NCBI RefSeq assembly: GCF_041245805.1
Contig: NZ_CP162490.1
Location: 4,627,001 to 4,691,000, forward strand
Direction of reading: 5' to 3'
Length of the DNA stretch: 64,000 bases
Source: Xanthomonas sp. DAR 34887
GTDB taxonomy: Bacteria > Pseudomonadota > Gammaproteobacteria > Xanthomonadales > Xanthomonadaceae
Part shown: one piece after another, positions 34,788 through 44,039 of the stretch
How the letters are laid out: the number at the start of each line of letters is the position of its first letter
How positions within the stretch are numbered: position 1 is the first letter of the stretch
The notes under the pieces: model-generated
The model's input: only the letters and a program-made list of their open reading frames with translations
Database searches by the model: none
What the model was told of the DNA's origin: nothing
Position numbers and translations under genes: made by a program

Positions 34788-36077
34788 TTGAAAATCCTCG
34801 TCATCGGCGCCGGCGGCCGCGAACACGCCCTGTCCTGGAAACTGGCCCAATCCCCGCGCGTCAGCGAAGTGCTGGTCGCCCCGGGCAATGCCGGCACCGC
34901 CACCGAAGCCAAATGCCGCAACGTGGCGATCAAGGTTGACGACCTCGACGGCCTGCTCAATCTGGCCCAGGACGAGGCGGTGGCGCTGACCGTGGTCGGA
35001 CCGGAGGTGCCGCTGGTGCTGGGCGTGGTCGATCGTTTCCGCGCCGCCGGCCTGCGCATCTTCGGACCCAGCGCCAGGGCCGCGCAGCTGGAAGGCAGCA
35101 AGGCCTTCGCCAAGGACTTCCTCGCCCGCCATGGCATCCCGACCGCGTTCTACGAAGTGCATACCGAGGTCGATGCGGCACTGGCCTACGTGCGCGCCAA
35201 AGGCGCGCCGATCGTGGTCAAGGCCGACGGCCTGGCCGCGGGCAAGGGCGTGATCGTGGCGATGACCCTCGAAGACGCCGAGGCCGCGGTGCGCGACATG
35301 CTCTCCGGCAACGCCTTCGGCGATGCCGGCGCGCGCGTGGTGATCGAGGAATTCCTCGACGGCGAGGAGGCTAGCTTCATTTCCATGGTCGATGGCGCCA
35401 CCGCGCTGCCGATGGCCACCAGCCAGGACCACAAGCGCGTCGGCGACGGCGACAGCGGCCCCAACACCGGCGGCATGGGCGCGTATTCGCCGGCGCCGGT
35501 GGTCACGCCCGAGGTGCACGCGCGGGTGATGCGCGAGGTGGTGGAGCCGACCGTGCAGGGCATGATCGCCGACGGCGTACCGTTCACCGGTTTCCTCTAC
35601 GCCGGGCTGATGATCGACGCCAGCGGCGCGCCGAAGGTGATCGAGTTCAACGTGCGCTTCGGCGATCCGGAAACCCAGCCGGTGATGCTGCGCCTGCAGT
35701 CGGATCTGCTGGAGCTGATCGAGGCGGCGATCGACGGGCAACTGCACGCGACCCAGGCGCAGTGGGATCCGCGCCCGTCGCTGGGGGTGGTGCTGGCGGC
35801 GGCGCCGTATCCGGAAACGCCGGTCACCGGCGAGGTGATTTCCGGCCTGGAGCAGGTGCCGGCCGGCGCCAAGGTGTTCCATGCCGGCACCGCGCTGGAC
35901 GGCCGGGGCCGCGTGCTCAGCGCCGGCGGCCGCGTGCTGTGCGTGGCCGCGCTGGGCGACAGCGTGTCGGACGCGCAGCGCAACGCCTATGCCGGCGTGG
36001 CGCCGATTCGCTGGCCCAGCGAATTCCATCGCAGCGACATCGGCTGGCGCGCGATCGCACGCGAACGCGGCGCGTAG
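34788..36077 (+). CDS. purD: phosphoribosylamine-glycine ligase
   Basis: ATP-dependent joining of glycine to phosphoribosylamine in purine synthesis. 429 residues. The start is TTG 34788, giving MKILVIGAGGREHALSWKLA, the invariant N-terminus. Other features: GPEVPLVLGVVDRF, ATP-grasp loop VKADGLAAGKGVIVAMT, EEASFISMVDG, KRVGDGDSGPNTGGMGAYSP signature and NVRFGDPETQPVM. Followed by a REP pair. Confidence 0.98.
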   Translation: MKILVIGAGGREHALSWKLAQSPRVSEVLVAPGNAGTATEAKCRNVAIKVDDLDGLLNLAQDEAVALTVVGPEVPLVLGVVDRFRAAGLRIFGPSARAAQLEGSKAFAKDFLARHGIPTAFYEVHTEVDAALAYVRAKGAPIVVKADGLAAGKGVIVAMTLEDAEAAVRDMLSGNAFGDAGARVVIEEFLDGEEASFISMVDGATALPMATSQDHKRVGDGDSGPNTGGMGAYSPAPVVTPEVHARVMREVVEPTVQGMIADGVPFTGFLYAGLMIDASGAPKVIEFNVRFGDPETQPVMLRLQSDLLELIEAAIDGQLHATQAQWDPRPSLGVVLAAAPYPETPVTGEVISGLEQVPAGAKVFHAGTALDGRGRVLSAGGRVLCVAALGDSVSDAQRNAYAGVAPIRWPSEFHRSDIGWRAIARERGA

Positions 36078-36092
36078 CGCGCACGCAGCCCC

Positions 36093-36173
36093 TTGTAGGA
36101 GCGGCCTCAGCCGCGACAGATCGTATGGGCAGCGACGGATAGGGTCTGTCGCGGCTGAAGCCGCTCCTACAGC
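36093..36173. repeat. inverted REP pair after purD
   Basis: TGTAGGAGCGGCCTCAGCCG and GCGGCTGAAGCCGCTCCTAC arms about 30 bp apart between purD and the glycosylase-like gene. Confidence 0.88.
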
Positions 36174-36201
36174 TGACACCATCGGCATTCGAGGACATTC
36201 C

Positions 36202-36876
36202 ATGGCACTGGATCCCGACCTCCGCAAGCAGTTCCGCGCGCTCGCCGCGCAGACCGACGGCATCGACACCAAGGTCTACGCGGACTACGCCAAGGACCCG
36301 CTCGAGCCGATCATCGGACTCGGCCGCAAGACCGCACGGCTGTGCTTCTTCGGCCGCGATCCGGGCCGTAGCGAAGTCGAACACGGCGAACCCTTCGTCG
36401 GCAGCGGCGGGCAACTGGTGCGCAAGGCGCTGTACCGGCACCTGCACGACGACGCACCGATGCCGGATTTCGCGGCCTCGCTCAAGGTCGGCCGCGGCTT
36501 CTTCTGGATCAATACCGTGCCGTACAAGCCGATCGGCAACAAGGCCTGGTCGATGCAGACGAAGCGGCGTTTCCATCCGCTGATGCGGCGCCTGCTGATC
36601 GAACAATGGCGCGGCCATGAGATCGTCACCCTTGGCCGCGAAGCCTTCCTGTGGTTCGGCATCGACCAGCCCAAGGACGTGCGCGCGCGACTGGACGCGT
36701 TCTGGGCCAGCGAAGCGCGCTTCAGCGCGCACACCGAAGTCCGCCTGCAGACCGAGACCGGCGCGGCGCGGCGCTTCACGCTGTATCCGCTGCCGCATCC
36801 CTCGCCGCTCAACCAGACCTGGTTCAAGCGTTTCCCGGCGCTGCTCGCCGCGCGCTTGCAGCAACTGTCGGTGTGA
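36202..36876 (+). CDS. uracil-DNA glycosylase-family protein, variant motif
   Basis: 224 residues of the UDG superfamily fold. The first active-site block reads CFFGRDPGRSEVEHGEPFVG, where family 4 enzymes have a GE-x-PG start; PFVGSGGQLVRKAL matches the FVG-x-AG part. The distal block is PLPHPSPLN (HPS). The cysteines that hold the Fe-S cluster in family 4 are absent; only one Cys is seen near the first block. Glycosylase activity is plausible but not assured. Between a REP pair and a siderophore receptor, it has no operon partner. ATG 36202 has GAGG nine bases upstream. Confidence 0.72.
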   Translation: MALDPDLRKQFRALAAQTDGIDTKVYADYAKDPLEPIIGLGRKTARLCFFGRDPGRSEVEHGEPFVGSGGQLVRKALYRHLHDDAPMPDFAASLKVGRGFFWINTVPYKPIGNKAWSMQTKRRFHPLMRRLLIEQWRGHEIVTLGREAFLWFGIDQPKDVRARLDAFWASEARFSAHTEVRLQTETGAARRFTLYPLPHPSPLNQTWFKRFPALLAARLQQLSV

Positions 36877-37221
36877 GCGTCTGCACTACCCGCAGCGGCT
36901 AGGTAACGCTCCGTTGACCTGAGCGTCGCAAAAGAGAACAATTCGCATCAGCCAGCGCATGGCTCCGCGTCGACGGAGCCAAGTTTCCCGCCTCCGGGAC
37001 ATCCAGCGGTCAGCCACTCCCGTCCTCTCCCACCGCTTTCGCCGATCGCGGACGGCACGCTGCTGCCCGCAGAAAAGGAGGCTGCCGATATCTTTTCCGT
37101 CCGCGTACTGCGCGCGCAGCGAGCAGTTCGACCTGTCAACCGCGCAGCGGCCACCACGCTTTTCGTCCACCCAGCCCAGCGGCAAGGCACGACGTCCCTT
37201 CCCCGACCAACGGAACCCGTC
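36877..37221. other. upstream region of the siderophore receptor, with a weak Fur-box candidate
   Basis: 345 bp without a gene. At 36934-36952 GAGAACAATTCGCATCAGC matches the 19-bp Fur consensus (GATAATGATAATCATTATC) at 11 positions, a marginal score, in a locally AT-richer stretch 270 bp before the receptor. Nothing else is clear. Confidence 0.35.
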
Positions 37222-39336
37222 ATGCCCACCCAATTCCCACGCCATTGCCTGCTGCCGCTCGCACTGGCCGCCGCATTCTGCGCTCCCGCCCATGCCGTAG
37301 CCGGGACCGATGCCGATCCCGCCGAGCGCGAGGCCACCGAACTGGACGCGATCCGGGTCAGCGCCGAGCGCGCCGAGGCGCCGGCCGGCGCCCTGGGCGA
37401 ACGGCCGGCGCGCGACACGCCGTTCTCGATCACCCGCATCGATGCCGACGACCTGCAGGAGCGCCAGGTGAACTCGCTGGCGCAGATGTTCATGACCGAT
37501 CCGTCGGTCTCCGGCAACGTCGGCGCTTACAACAGCAGCTGGTACACCACCATCCAGGTACGCGGCCTGCCGGTCAGCTACAGCAACGGCTACAAGCTCA
37601 ACGGCATGCCGCTGTACACCTACGGTGCCGAGTGGCCGAGCGAGAGCATGCAGCAGGTGCAGCTGCTCAAGGGCGCCAGCGGCTTCATGTACGGCTTCGG
37701 CGCCCCCGGCGGCATCGTCAACTACATCACCAAGAAGCCCACCGATACGCCGCTGCTCGACCTGAGCATGGGCTACCGCGACGGCGGCGTGTACAGCGCA
37801 CAGCTCGACAACGGCCGCCGTTTCGGCGAGGACGACCGCTTCGGCTATCGCCTCAACCTGCTGCGCGAACAGGGCGACACCTACAACGACACCCACGTCG
37901 AGCGCACACTGGCCTCGCTGGGGCTGGATGCGCGCCTGAGCGAGGATCTCACCTGGACCGCCGACCTGCTCTACCAGAACCGCAAGCTGGAGAACGAAGC
38001 GCCGACCATCACCTTCTACGGCTATGGCGACAGCGCGCTGCCGCGCCGCCTGGACCCGCGCCGCGACCGCGCCATCCGCGACACCTTCTTCAACACCGAG
38101 ATGCAGTCGGCGATGACCGGCCTGCGCTGGCGGATTGACGAGGCCTGGAACGTGCGCCTGGACCTGAGCTACAGCAAGTTCCGCAGTTCGATCAACAAGA
38201 TCTGGGACTACGTGCTCAACCGCGAGGGCGACACCAACACGTATATCTACGACCTGGGCAACCTCGCCGAAAACTACCTGGCGCAAGGCCTGCTCGAAGG
38301 CCGCTTCAGCACCGGCCCGATCGACCACCAGCTGGTCGCCGGCGCGAGCTGGCAACAGGCCGACAGCGGCTGGGCGAAGCAGAACCTGTGGTACCAGCTG
38401 GGCACCTCCAACCTGTACCAGGACAGTGCCCTCAGCTACCACAGCACCCATTCGCGCGACACCTATCGCAGCGACCGGGTCGAGCAGAACGCGCTGTTCG
38501 CCAGCGATACGCTCAGCGTCGGCGCGCACTGGTCGCTGCTGCTGGGCCTGCGCCACACCCGCTACGAACAGAACAGCTGGGACGTGGACGGTACGCACAC
38601 CGCGCGTTACCAGAAGTCGGTCAACACTCCGACCGTGGCGCTGCTGTTCAAGCCGCGCGACGACCAGACCGTGTACGCCAGCTACGTCGAATCGCTGGAG
38701 CAGGGCAGCACCGTCGGCCAGCTCTACGAGAACCGCAACACGCTGCTGCCGCCGCTGGAAAGCAAGCAGTACGAGCTGGGCTACAAGCTGGAGCGCGCGC
38801 GCTGGGCGCTGGATGCGGCCTGGTTCCGCATCGAGCGCGGCGCCGAATACGGCAACGCCGCCAACTACTACGTGCAGGACGGCGAGGTGCGCTACCAGGG
38901 CTTCGATCTCAGCGGCCACGTGCAGGCCACGCCGAACTGGCGCATCGGCGCCGGCGCGACCTGGGTCGACGCCGACTACCTACGCAACGAGGCGGCGGCG
39001 GTCGGCCGCACCCCGGCCGGCGTGGCCAGATTCCAGGCCACGCTCAACACCGCGTACGCATTCGACGCCGTGCCCGGGCTGAGCGTGCACGCGGCCGCCA
39101 AGCACTACGGCTCGCAGCCCTACGGCACGTCGCTGTGGAACGACCTGTACGACCTGAAGCTGCCGTCCTTCACCCTGCTCGATGCCGGTCTGGGCTATCG
39201 CACGCACTGGGGCGCCACGCCGGTGACGCTGCGCGGCGAGCTCACCAACCTCACCGACCGCCGCTACTGGAGCAACGACGGCAACGGCTATGGCCAGCCG
39301 CGTACCTGGTCGCTGAACGCCACGTTCGAACTTTGA
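37222..39336 (+). CDS. TonB-dependent siderophore receptor
   Basis: Outer-membrane 22-strand barrel importing a ferric siderophore using TonB energy. 704 residues: signal peptide ending PAHA, TonB-box-like ELDAIRVSAERAE, plug domain (PFSITRIDADDLQERQVNSL, IQVRGLPVSYSNGYKLNGMP, VQLLKGASGFMYGFGAPGGI, VNYITKKPT) and barrel ending ELTNLTDRRYWSNDGNGYGQ to a C-terminal ATFEL. The FhuE/FpvA-like subfamily is suggested by the GAYNSSWYTTIQVRG stretch, but the ligand is unknown. No siderophore synthesis or sigma/anti-sigma genes are adjacent. Confidence 0.94.
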   Translation: MPTQFPRHCLLPLALAAAFCAPAHAVAGTDADPAEREATELDAIRVSAERAEAPAGALGERPARDTPFSITRIDADDLQERQVNSLAQMFMTDPSVSGNVGAYNSSWYTTIQVRGLPVSYSNGYKLNGMPLYTYGAEWPSESMQQVQLLKGASGFMYGFGAPGGIVNYITKKPTDTPLLDLSMGYRDGGVYSAQLDNGRRFGEDDRFGYRLNLLREQGDTYNDTHVERTLASLGLDARLSEDLTWTADLLYQNRKLENEAPTITFYGYGDSALPRRLDPRRDRAIRDTFFNTEMQSAMTGLRWRIDEAWNVRLDLSYSKFRSSINKIWDYVLNREGDTNTYIYDLGNLAENYLAQGLLEGRFSTGPIDHQLVAGASWQQADSGWAKQNLWYQLGTSNLYQDSALSYHSTHSRDTYRSDRVEQNALFASDTLSVGAHWSLLLGLRHTRYEQNSWDVDGTHTARYQKSVNTPTVALLFKPRDDQTVYASYVESLEQGSTVGQLYENRNTLLPPLESKQYELGYKLERARWALDAAWFRIERGAEYGNAANYYVQDGEVRYQGFDLSGHVQATPNWRIGAGATWVDADYLRNEAAAVGRTPAGVARFQATLNTAYAFDAVPGLSVHAAAKHYGSQPYGTSLWNDLYDLKLPSFTLLDAGLGYRTHWGATPVTLRGELTNLTDRRYWSNDGNGYGQPRTWSLNATFEL

Positions 39337-39469
39337 GCGCGGCGCTGCGCCTTGCCACGGCTTGGCCTTGGCAAGGTGCAGCGGCAGCACAGCGGCACCG
39401 ATGCTCGCCGCCCCACGCCGTCGCCAGCGGCAAGCATCATCGCGGCCAGCGTTGCGTTATCGTGTCGCC

Positions 39470-41692
39470 GTGCCGAAATCCTCGATCGAATCGCGCCTCA
39501 GCCGCCTGTGGGCCCATGAAAAGGCCAGCTACGGGCTGCGCGTGTTCATCGCCCTGGGTGTGGCGATGGGCGTGTGCTGGCACCAGCAGCAACTGACCGC
39601 GCTACCGGCGATCTTCCTCGGCGCCATCGCCAGCGCCATCGCCGAGACCGACGACAACTGGCTGGGCCGGATCAAGTCGGTGCTGCTGTCGCTGCTGTGC
39701 TTCGCCGCCGCCGCGGCCGCGGTGGCGCTGCTGTTCCCGTATCCGCTGGCGTTCGTCGCCGGCATGGCGCTGTCCACCTTCGCCCTGACCCTGCTCGGCG
39801 CGCTCGGCGAACGCTACGCCTCCATCGCCCAGGCTACCGTGGCGCTGGCGATCTACGCGATGATCGGCATCGACCATGGCGGCCGCGCCGGCCACGTCGG
39901 CGGCAGCGCCTGGCACGGCATCGGCCTGTTGATGCTCGGCGCCGCCTGGTACGGCTTGCTGTCGATCCTGTGGACCGTGCTGTTCGCCAATCGTCCGGTG
40001 CGCGAGCGGCTGTCGCGGCTGTTCTTCGAACTCGGCCGCTACCTGCGGCTCAAGGCCGCGCTGTTCGAACCGGTGCGGCAGAGCGACCTGCATGCACGGC
40101 GGCTGGCGCTGGCCGAACAGAACGCGCAGGTGGTGGCGGCGCTGAACGCGGCCAAGACCGCGATCATGAGCCGCTTCGGCCGCTCCGGCCGGCCCGGCGT
40201 GCAGTCCGGCCTGTACTTCCGCCTGTACTACATGGCGCAGGATTTCCACGAACGCGCCAGCTCCTCGCACTACCCTTACGAAGCGCTGACCGACGCGTTC
40301 TTCCACAGCGACGTGCTGTATCGCTGCCAGCGCCTGCTGGCCCTGCAGGGCAAGGCCTGCGCGGCGCTGGGCGAGGCGATCCGGCTGCGCCATCCGTTCG
40401 AATACGGCGAGCAGACCCAGCAGGCCACCACCGACCTGCGGCAGTCGCTGGACTTCCTGCACGCGCAGGCCGATCCGCGCCAGGCGCGGCTGCTCGGCTC
40501 GCTGGAACTGCTGGTCACCAACCTGCAGAGCATCGAGCGGCGGCTGTCCGAAGCCGCGCAGTCCGACACCACCAGCGACACCCTCGACACCCGCCTGCGC
40601 GACTCCTCGCCGCACACGCTGCGCGAGATGCTGGTGCGCGTCGGCCAGCAGCTCACCCCGGGCTCGGTGTTGTTCCGCCACGGGCTGCGCATGGCGATCG
40701 CGCTGGTGGTCGGCTACGCCATCATGCAGTCGATCCACGCCAGCAACGGCTACTGGATCCTGCTCACCACCGCCTTCGTGTGCCGGCCCAACTACGGCGC
40801 CACCCGGCTGCGCCTGGCGCAGCGCATCGCCGGCACGCTGATCGGGCTGGTCGCGACCTGGGCGCTGATGCAGCTGTTCCCCGGCACCGAACTGCAGCTG
40901 CTGTTCGCGCTGTTCGGCGCGCTGCTGTTCTTCGTCACCCGCACCGACCGCTACATGCTGGCCACCGCCGCGATCACGGTGATGGCGCTGTTCTGCTTCA
41001 ACCTGCTCGGCGACGGCTTCGTGCTGATCTGGCCGCGCCTGGTGGATACGCTGATCGGCTGCGCGATCGCCGCGGCGGCGTCGTTCCTGATCCTGCCCGA
41101 CTGGCAGGGCCGGCGCCTCAACCAGGTGATGGCCACGGTGCTGGCCAGCTGCGCGCGCTACCTGGCGCAGGTGCTGGAGCAGTACCGCAGCGGCATGCGC
41201 GACGACCTGCCCTACCGCATCGCCCGCCGCGACATGCACAACGCCGACGCCGCACTGTCGGTGGCGCTGTCCAACATGCTGCGCGAGCCGGGCCGCTACC
41301 GGCGCAACCTGGATGCGGGCTTCCGCTTCCTGGCGCTGTCCAACACCTTGCTCGGCTATCTGTCGGCGCTGGGCGCGCACCGCGCCGCACTGGCCGGCGA
41401 GGCCGATCCGGCCATCGACCGCGCCGGCGGCTACCTGCAGGACACCCTGGGCGCGATCGCCGACGCGCTGGCGCAGCGCCAGGCGCTACCGCCGGCCGAC
41501 GAATCGGCCGAGGTGGGCATGGCCGATGCGCTGGAACACGAAGACGGAGTCGATGATCCCAAGCGGCGGCTGGTGCGCAACCAGCTGGCGCTGACCCTGC
41601 GCCTGCTGCCCAAGCTGCGCGCCGCCGCGCATGCGGTCACCGCTCCGGCTGCGGCGCCAGCGCCACCGGCGGCCGTGCCGGCCGCACGCTGA
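39470..41692 (+). CDS. YccS/YhfK-family (FUSC) inner-membrane protein
   Basis: 740 residues with two membrane blocks of about five or six helices each and cytoplasmic helical regions, the repeat typical of fusaric-acid-resistance-like (FUSC) efflux components. First block: YGLRVFIALGVAMGVCWH, AIFLGAIASAIAETDDNW; second: FRHGLRMAIALVVGYAIMQS, GYWILLTTAFVCRPNYGATR, where the final segment is the FUSC signature. Start GTG 39470 is chosen because upstream frame is non-conserved. The 3' end overlaps the convergent MFS gene by 56 bp. The transported compound is unknown. Confidence 0.88.
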   Translation: MPKSSIESRLSRLWAHEKASYGLRVFIALGVAMGVCWHQQQLTALPAIFLGAIASAIAETDDNWLGRIKSVLLSLLCFAAAAAAVALLFPYPLAFVAGMALSTFALTLLGALGERYASIAQATVALAIYAMIGIDHGGRAGHVGGSAWHGIGLLMLGAAWYGLLSILWTVLFANRPVRERLSRLFFELGRYLRLKAALFEPVRQSDLHARRLALAEQNAQVVAALNAAKTAIMSRFGRSGRPGVQSGLYFRLYYMAQDFHERASSSHYPYEALTDAFFHSDVLYRCQRLLALQGKACAALGEAIRLRHPFEYGEQTQQATTDLRQSLDFLHAQADPRQARLLGSLELLVTNLQSIERRLSEAAQSDTTSDTLDTRLRDSSPHTLREMLVRVGQQLTPGSVLFRHGLRMAIALVVGYAIMQSIHASNGYWILLTTAFVCRPNYGATRLRLAQRIAGTLIGLVATWALMQLFPGTELQLLFALFGALLFFVTRTDRYMLATAAITVMALFCFNLLGDGFVLIWPRLVDTLIGCAIAAAASFLILPDWQGRRLNQVMATVLASCARYLAQVLEQYRSGMRDDLPYRIARRDMHNADAALSVALSNMLREPGRYRRNLDAGFRFLALSNTLLGYLSALGAHRAALAGEADPAIDRAGGYLQDTLGAIADALAQRQALPPADESAEVGMADALEHEDGVDDPKRRLVRNQLALTLRLLPKLRAAAHAVTAPAAAPAPPAAVPAAR

Positions 41693-42848
41693 CCCCCGTC
41701 CACAGCAGCGCGGCCACCGCCAGCGCCGCGCCGCCGACCACCACCCCGTTCCAGCCGGCGTAGGCATAGGCGGCGGTGCCCAGGCTGGAACCGATCGCAC
41801 CGCCGATGAAGTAGCAGGTAACGTAGGCCGAGGTGATGCGGTTGCGCGCCTTCGGATCCAACTGGTAGATCACATGCTGGTTGCCGATGTGCACGCCCTG
41901 CACCGCCACGTCCAACAGCAGCACTCCGGCGATCAGCAGCCACAGCGAGTGCGGCGCGGCGGCCAGCAGCAGCCACGACAGCAGCAGCATGGCCAGCCCG
42001 CCCCAGCCCACCCAATGCCCGGCGCCGCGGTCGGCGAGCTTGCCCGACAGGTTGGCGGCGAACGCGCCGGCGGCGCCGATCAGGCCGAACAGGCCGATCG
42101 TCGCGGTGCCGTAGCCGTAGCTGGGGCCGGACAGCAGGAACGCCAGCGTGGTCCAGAACATGCTGAAACCGGCGAAGATCAACCCGCCCAGGATCGCGCG
42201 CGCACGCAACACCGGTTCGTCGCGCAGCAGCGCCAGCACCGACCCGATCAGGTGCGGATAGGACAGCCGCGGATTGCCCGGATGCCGCGGCAGCGCGCGC
42301 CACAGCAACGCCGCCACCAGCAGGATCAGCGCCGCGGCCACCCAGTACACGACGTGCCAGCCGCCGATGCCGGCCAGCAGCCCGGACACGGTGCGCGCCA
42401 GCAGGATGCCGAGCAGCAGGCCGCTCATCACCGTGCCGACCACCCGTCCGCGCTCGTGCGGCGCGGCCAGGGTGGCGGCGAACGGCACCAGGATCTGCGC
42501 GGCCACCGAGCTGAGCCCGGTGACCAGGGTGCCGAGCAGCAGCAGCGCGAAGCTGGTGGAGGCGGCGCTGACCAGCAGGCCTACCGCACTGAGCGCGTAC
42601 AGCCCCACGATCAGGCTGCGGCGCTCGAAGCGATCGCCCAGCGGCACCAGCAACAGCAGCCCGGCGGCATAGGCCAGCTGCGCGGTGGTGACCACCGCGC
42701 CGGCGCTGCGCACGTCGATCGCGAAGGTCTGCGCCAGCACCTCCAGCAGCGGCTGCGCGTAGTAGTTGCTGGCCACCGCCAGGCCGGTGGCGGCGGCCAT
42801 CAGCAGTACCAGGCCGCGGTGCAACGGGGGATGCGGGGTCGTGTCCAT
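41637..42848 (-). CDS. MFS transporter (YnfM-like efflux type)
   Basis: Twelve-helix drug/metabolite proton antiporter, 403 residues. MFS signatures: PLGDRFERRSLIVGLYAL between helices 2 and 3, a motif C-like proline/glycine-rich helix 5 (GRVVGTVMSGLLLGILLA) and SGKLADRGAGHW between helices 8 and 9. Divergent from a LysR-type regulator with a 104-bp spacer; that regulator probably controls it. The C-terminal coding end overlaps the convergent YccS-like gene by 56 bp. Confidence 0.93.
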   Translation of the reverse strand: MDTTPHPPLHRGLVLLMAAATGLAVASNYYAQPLLEVLAQTFAIDVRSAGAVVTTAQLAYAAGLLLLVPLGDRFERRSLIVGLYALSAVGLLVSAASTSFALLLLGTLVTGLSSVAAQILVPFAATLAAPHERGRVVGTVMSGLLLGILLARTVSGLLAGIGGWHVVYWVAAALILLVAALLWRALPRHPGNPRLSYPHLIGSVLALLRDEPVLRARAILGGLIFAGFSMFWTTLAFLLSGPSYGYGTATIGLFGLIGAAGAFAANLSGKLADRGAGHWVGWGGLAMLLLSWLLLAAAPHSLWLLIAGVLLLDVAVQGVHIGNQHVIYQLDPKARNRITSAYVTCYFIGGAIGSSLGTAAYAYAGWNGVVVGGAALAVAALLWTGVSVRPARPPVALAPQPER

Positions 42849-42952
42849 GCGTGGAATCCAAGGGGGTCGGAAGGAATGGCGCCAGTCTGGACAAGCGCCA
42901 TCGATCTTTCCAATGTATTGTTTTCACTCGAACCATCTCGTTTTTAGATGCC

Positions 42953-43840
42953 ATGCTGACCTTGCGCCAACTCGAGTTCGCCGTCGCCGTGGCCGAGGAA
43001 GGCAGCTTCACCGCCGCCGCGCGGCGCTGCCACACGGTGCAGTCGGCGCTCAGCCACCAGATCGCCAAGATCGAGGAAGCGCTGGGCGCGCGGCTGTTCG
43101 AGCGCGGCGCGCGGCAGGTGCGGCTGACCGCCGCCGGCGAGGTGTTCCTGCACAACGCACGCGAGACCCTGCGTGCCGCCGAACGCCTGCACGAGGAGAT
43201 GGCGCAGGCGCTGGGCACCGTGCGCGGGCGCCTGCACATCGGTCAGATCTCGTCGCTGACCACGGTACAGGTGCCGGCGCTGCTGCGCCGCTTCCGCGCC
43301 GCGCACAGCGCAGTGGACGTGCACCTGCGCACCGGCATGAGCGATGCGCTGCTGCTCGATCTGGGCGAAGGCCGGCTGGACGTGGCCCTGGTCGGCGTAG
43401 GGCCGCACATCGTCCTGCCGGAGCAGCGCCTGCTGCTGCACGAGGAGCCGCTGGCGCTGATCGCCGCGCCCGGCAACCGTTTCGCCGCGCGCGCCGAAGT
43501 CTCCCTGCAGGAACTGGAGGATGCGCCGATGGCCGGGCTGATCGCCGGCGCCGGCGTGCGCGGCATCATCGACCGCGCCTTCGCCGAAGCCGGCCTGCGC
43601 CAGCGCCTGCAATACGAGGTCACCCATGCCGACCTGCAACGGCAGCTGGTGGTCGAGGACCTGGGCCTGGCGATCGTGCCGCAGACCATGGCCGCGGCGA
43701 TGCACGGCGTGGCGGTGATCGCGCTGCGCGAGCGCTTCCGCTTCCTGACCTACGCCACCTGGCGCTCGGACCCGACCCCGGCCGCACGCGCGCTGATCGC
43801 GCTGCTGCGGCAGCAGGCAGGCGCCGGCGCACCCACCTGA
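42953..43840 (+). CDS. LysR-family transcriptional regulator
   Basis: 295 residues: the winged helix-turn-helix starts MLTLRQLEFAVAVAEEGSFT with AARRCHTVQSALSHQIAKIE, followed by a LysR substrate-binding domain (GRLHIGQISSLTTVQVPALL, LVVEDLGLAIVPQTMA). The start is set by the conserved N-terminus although the frame opens at 42851. Divergent from the MFS exporter, whose expression it likely activates on binding a co-inducer. The spacer shows AT-rich T-N11-A type possibilities but no certain site. Confidence 0.95.
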   Translation: MLTLRQLEFAVAVAEEGSFTAAARRCHTVQSALSHQIAKIEEALGARLFERGARQVRLTAAGEVFLHNARETLRAAERLHEEMAQALGTVRGRLHIGQISSLTTVQVPALLRRFRAAHSAVDVHLRTGMSDALLLDLGEGRLDVALVGVGPHIVLPEQRLLLHEEPLALIAAPGNRFAARAEVSLQELEDAPMAGLIAGAGVRGIIDRAFAEAGLRQRLQYEVTHADLQRQLVVEDLGLAIVPQTMAAAMHGVAVIALRERFRFLTYATWRSDPTPAARALIALLRQQAGAGAPT

Positions 43841-43861
43841 CCGGCTCGCAGCGCAGTGCCC

Positions 43862-43887
43862 CTGTAGGAGCGGCTTCAGCCGCGACG
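43862..43887 (+). repeat. single REP element
   Basis: CTGTAGGAGCGGCTTCAGCC then GCGACG after the LysR gene. No inverse partner follows, unlike most other copies. Confidence 0.85.
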
Positions 43888-44039
43888 AACGGCGCCCGCC
43901 ACCGTCGCACGCCCGCAACGCGTACACCCAGCCGACACCGCCACCAACCCAGCCCGCATCGCCACACGCCCCGCTCCACGGCGCCGCATCCGCCGCGCAA
44001 CGAACCTGCTAGGCTGCGCGCGTTCGCAAAGGAGCCTGC

